From NCBI GenBank assembly GCA_037178625.1, contig CM074127.1, positions 4,960,001-5,024,000 on the forward strand: DNA of 64,000 bases, read 5' to 3'. Below the pieces are notes generated by a model. That model saw only the letters and a list, made by a program, of their open reading frames with translations, ran no database searches and was not told the DNA's origin. This DNA comes from Skeletonema tropicum (Eukaryota; Bacillariophyta; Thalassiosirophyceae; Thalassiosirales; Thalassiosiraceae). The translations under genes and the position numbers were made by a program. Positions 62,461 through 64,000 of this stretch are shown in pieces (the first letter of the stretch is position 1; each line of letters opens with the position of its first letter).

Positions 62461-63857
62461 GCATACGCACATCGATTCCCAACCAACTATCTACTCAACA
62501 GGGCACTCCCAAGACTTCATAATTCTCAGATCAGCTAATCAGCTATGAGGCTGTAGCATCGCTTCAACATACTCAATCCGTCTGCGCAGTGCTAATGTGC
62601 TTCTATACTATCATCGCAAAGTGTAATGAGCCACTAGGAGCTCCTCATACGCCTATTGACGACGATAGATACGATGTGGTGGACTGTCGTGCTGCGGGCC
62701 AGCCCCAATTGGACCTCCAGATCAGCTACGAGGCTGTAGCATCGCTTCAACATACTCAATCCGTCTGCGCGGTGCTAATGTGCTTCTATACTATCATCGC
62801 AAAGTGTAATGAGCCACTAGAGAACCTCATACGCCATCGACGACGATAGATACGATGTGGAGGACTGTCGTGCTGCGGGCCAGCCCCAATTGGACCTCCA
62901 GATCAGCTACGAGGCTGTAGCATCGCTTCAACATACTCAATCCGTCTGCGCGGTGCTAATGTGCTTGTATAATATCAACGCAAAGGCCTATCGACGGACG
63001 ATACATACGATGCGGTGGACTGTCGTGCTGCGGGCCAGCCTCAATTGGACCTCCGATAGGTACGGTTTGGTATGCTGTGATGCTGCTGGCCAGCCCACAC
63101 TGGACCTTTCAGATCAGCAACGAGACAGTAGCGTCGCTTCTACGGACGCTAGTCGTCTGAGCCATACACAGGAGATTGTATACTATCACCGCCGACTATA
63201 ATGGGCCACTAGAAGCGGCTCATGCGCGTAATGACGACGATAGGTACGATTTGGTATGCTGTGATTCTGCTTGTAAGCCCACACTGGACCTCTCAGATCA
63301 GCTACGAGGTTGTAGCGTCGCTTCTACGGACGCCAAATGTCTGAGCAGTGCTAATGTGCTTGCATACTATCACCGTCGACTATGATGGGTCACTAGAAGC
63401 GGCTCATGCGCGTTATGATGACTATAGGTACGATTTGGTATGATGTGATGCTGCTGGCCAGCCCACACTGGACCTCTCAGATCAGCAACGAAACAGTAGC
63501 GTCGCTTCTACGGACGCCAAATGTCTGAGCAGTGCTAATGTGCTTGCATACTAACACCGCCGACTATAATGGGCCACTAGAAGCGGCTCATGCGCGAAAT
63601 GACGACGATAGGTACGATTTGGTATGCTGTGATGCTGCTTGTAAGCCCACACTGGACCTCTCAGATCAGCAACGAGACAGTAGCGTCGCCTCTACACATG
63701 CCAAACGTCTGAGCAGTGCTAATGTGCTTGCATACTATCACCGCCGACTATAATGGGCCACTAGAAGCGGCTCATGCGCGAAATGACGACTCTAGGTACG
63801 ATTTGGTATGCTGTGATTCTGCTTGTAAGCCCTCACTGGACCTCTCGGATCATCTAC
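62461..63857 (+). repeat. Higher-order repeat unit 4, shortened
   Basis: About 1.4 kb. It lacks several middle monomers and ends abruptly within a monomer at CTCGGATCATCTAC. Confidence 0.8.
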
Positions 63858-64000
63858 TGTTAAAGATGTTCAAGAGTACGACACGAAATGGAAGATTTCG
63901 ATAGAATCTTTAGAGAGTTTGTTCCATCGACAACAATTCTTAAAAGAAGGTCACGTCTGAAGGTGTACGAGAGGAATCAGTACAAACTGATCTTAGAGCC
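63858..64000. other. Non-satellite sequence at the window end
   Basis: The satellite stops at 63857 and unique-looking sequence begins (TGTTAAAGATGTTCAAGAG). Too short to assign; it could be the edge of a gene or an element that cut the array. Confidence 0.5.

Larger units (their letters stand above)
56154..63857 (+). repeat. ~184-bp satellite array with a 2,090-bp higher-order repeat
   Basis: The monomer period is exactly 184 bp over most of the array (for example GCTAATGTGCTTGCATACTA at intervals of 184, 552 and 736 bp). Eleven to twelve monomers of the two classes form a higher-order unit of 2,090 bp that starts GCATACGCACATCGATTCCC. Units begin at 56154, 58244, 60334 and 62461 and are almost identical. 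Since 184 is not a multiple of 3, the many short open frames shift frame from one monomer to the next and are not genes. Confidence 0.92.

Noticed and set aside
56154..63857. CRISPR-like appearance (regular repeats)
   Set aside because: The whole 184-bp monomer is repeated, with no unique spacers, and the genome is eukaryotic.
56282..63904. Dozens of short open frames with recurring peptides such as DRYDLVCCDAAGQP in the satellite
   Set aside because: The 184-bp period is not divisible by three, so the frame changes at each monomer and every frame soon stops. The peptides only reflect the repeated DNA.

Overview
The window is nuclear DNA of a photosynthetic stramenopile, most likely a centric diatom. 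The genes are intron-poor, with short GT-AG introns of about 70-180 bp that can be placed by homology. A plastid protein (8-vinyl reductase, 37559-38761) carries a signal peptide followed by a CAFAP motif, the diatom-type plastid targeting signal. The species is inferred, not proven.

Layout. 1-10321 is ordinary gene space: a Ser-rich gene cut by the window edge, a bestrophin, GPN2, a membrane thioredoxin, the first member (A) of a TM/coiled-coil/EF-hand family, a frataxin-like protein and an unknown mitochondrial-looking protein. 10441-31729 is a region built by repeated local duplication and transposition. It holds family members B, C and E plus an orphan first exon D, and three secreted proteins with two six-Cys modules. 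It also holds two stray copies of the 3' end of a REEP/HVA22-like gene, a decayed copy of the 9059 gene, a hAT element nested in another TIR element, and a 7.6-kb Helitron with an intact 2220-codon gene. The duplicated unit is a divergent pair (family gene on the minus strand, Cys-rich gene on the plus strand) with a shared ~430-bp promoter, plus the 3' end of the next gene. Uninterrupted copies act as natural empty sites and fix the insertion points.

31730-42711 is again housekeeping: NOT4 (three exons), a small two-exon gene, an Alba-domain protein (two exons), DVR, a CtpA-type protease (two exons) and a Lys-rich probable nuclear protein.

43299-64000 looks subtelomere-like or heterochromatic. 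A ~5-kb block with one acidic IQ-motif gene and a telomere-like hairpin occurs twice in direct orientation. Each block is followed by an array of a ~184-bp satellite. The first array is old and scrambled. The second is organised in a young 2,090-bp higher-order repeat present four times, the last copy partial.
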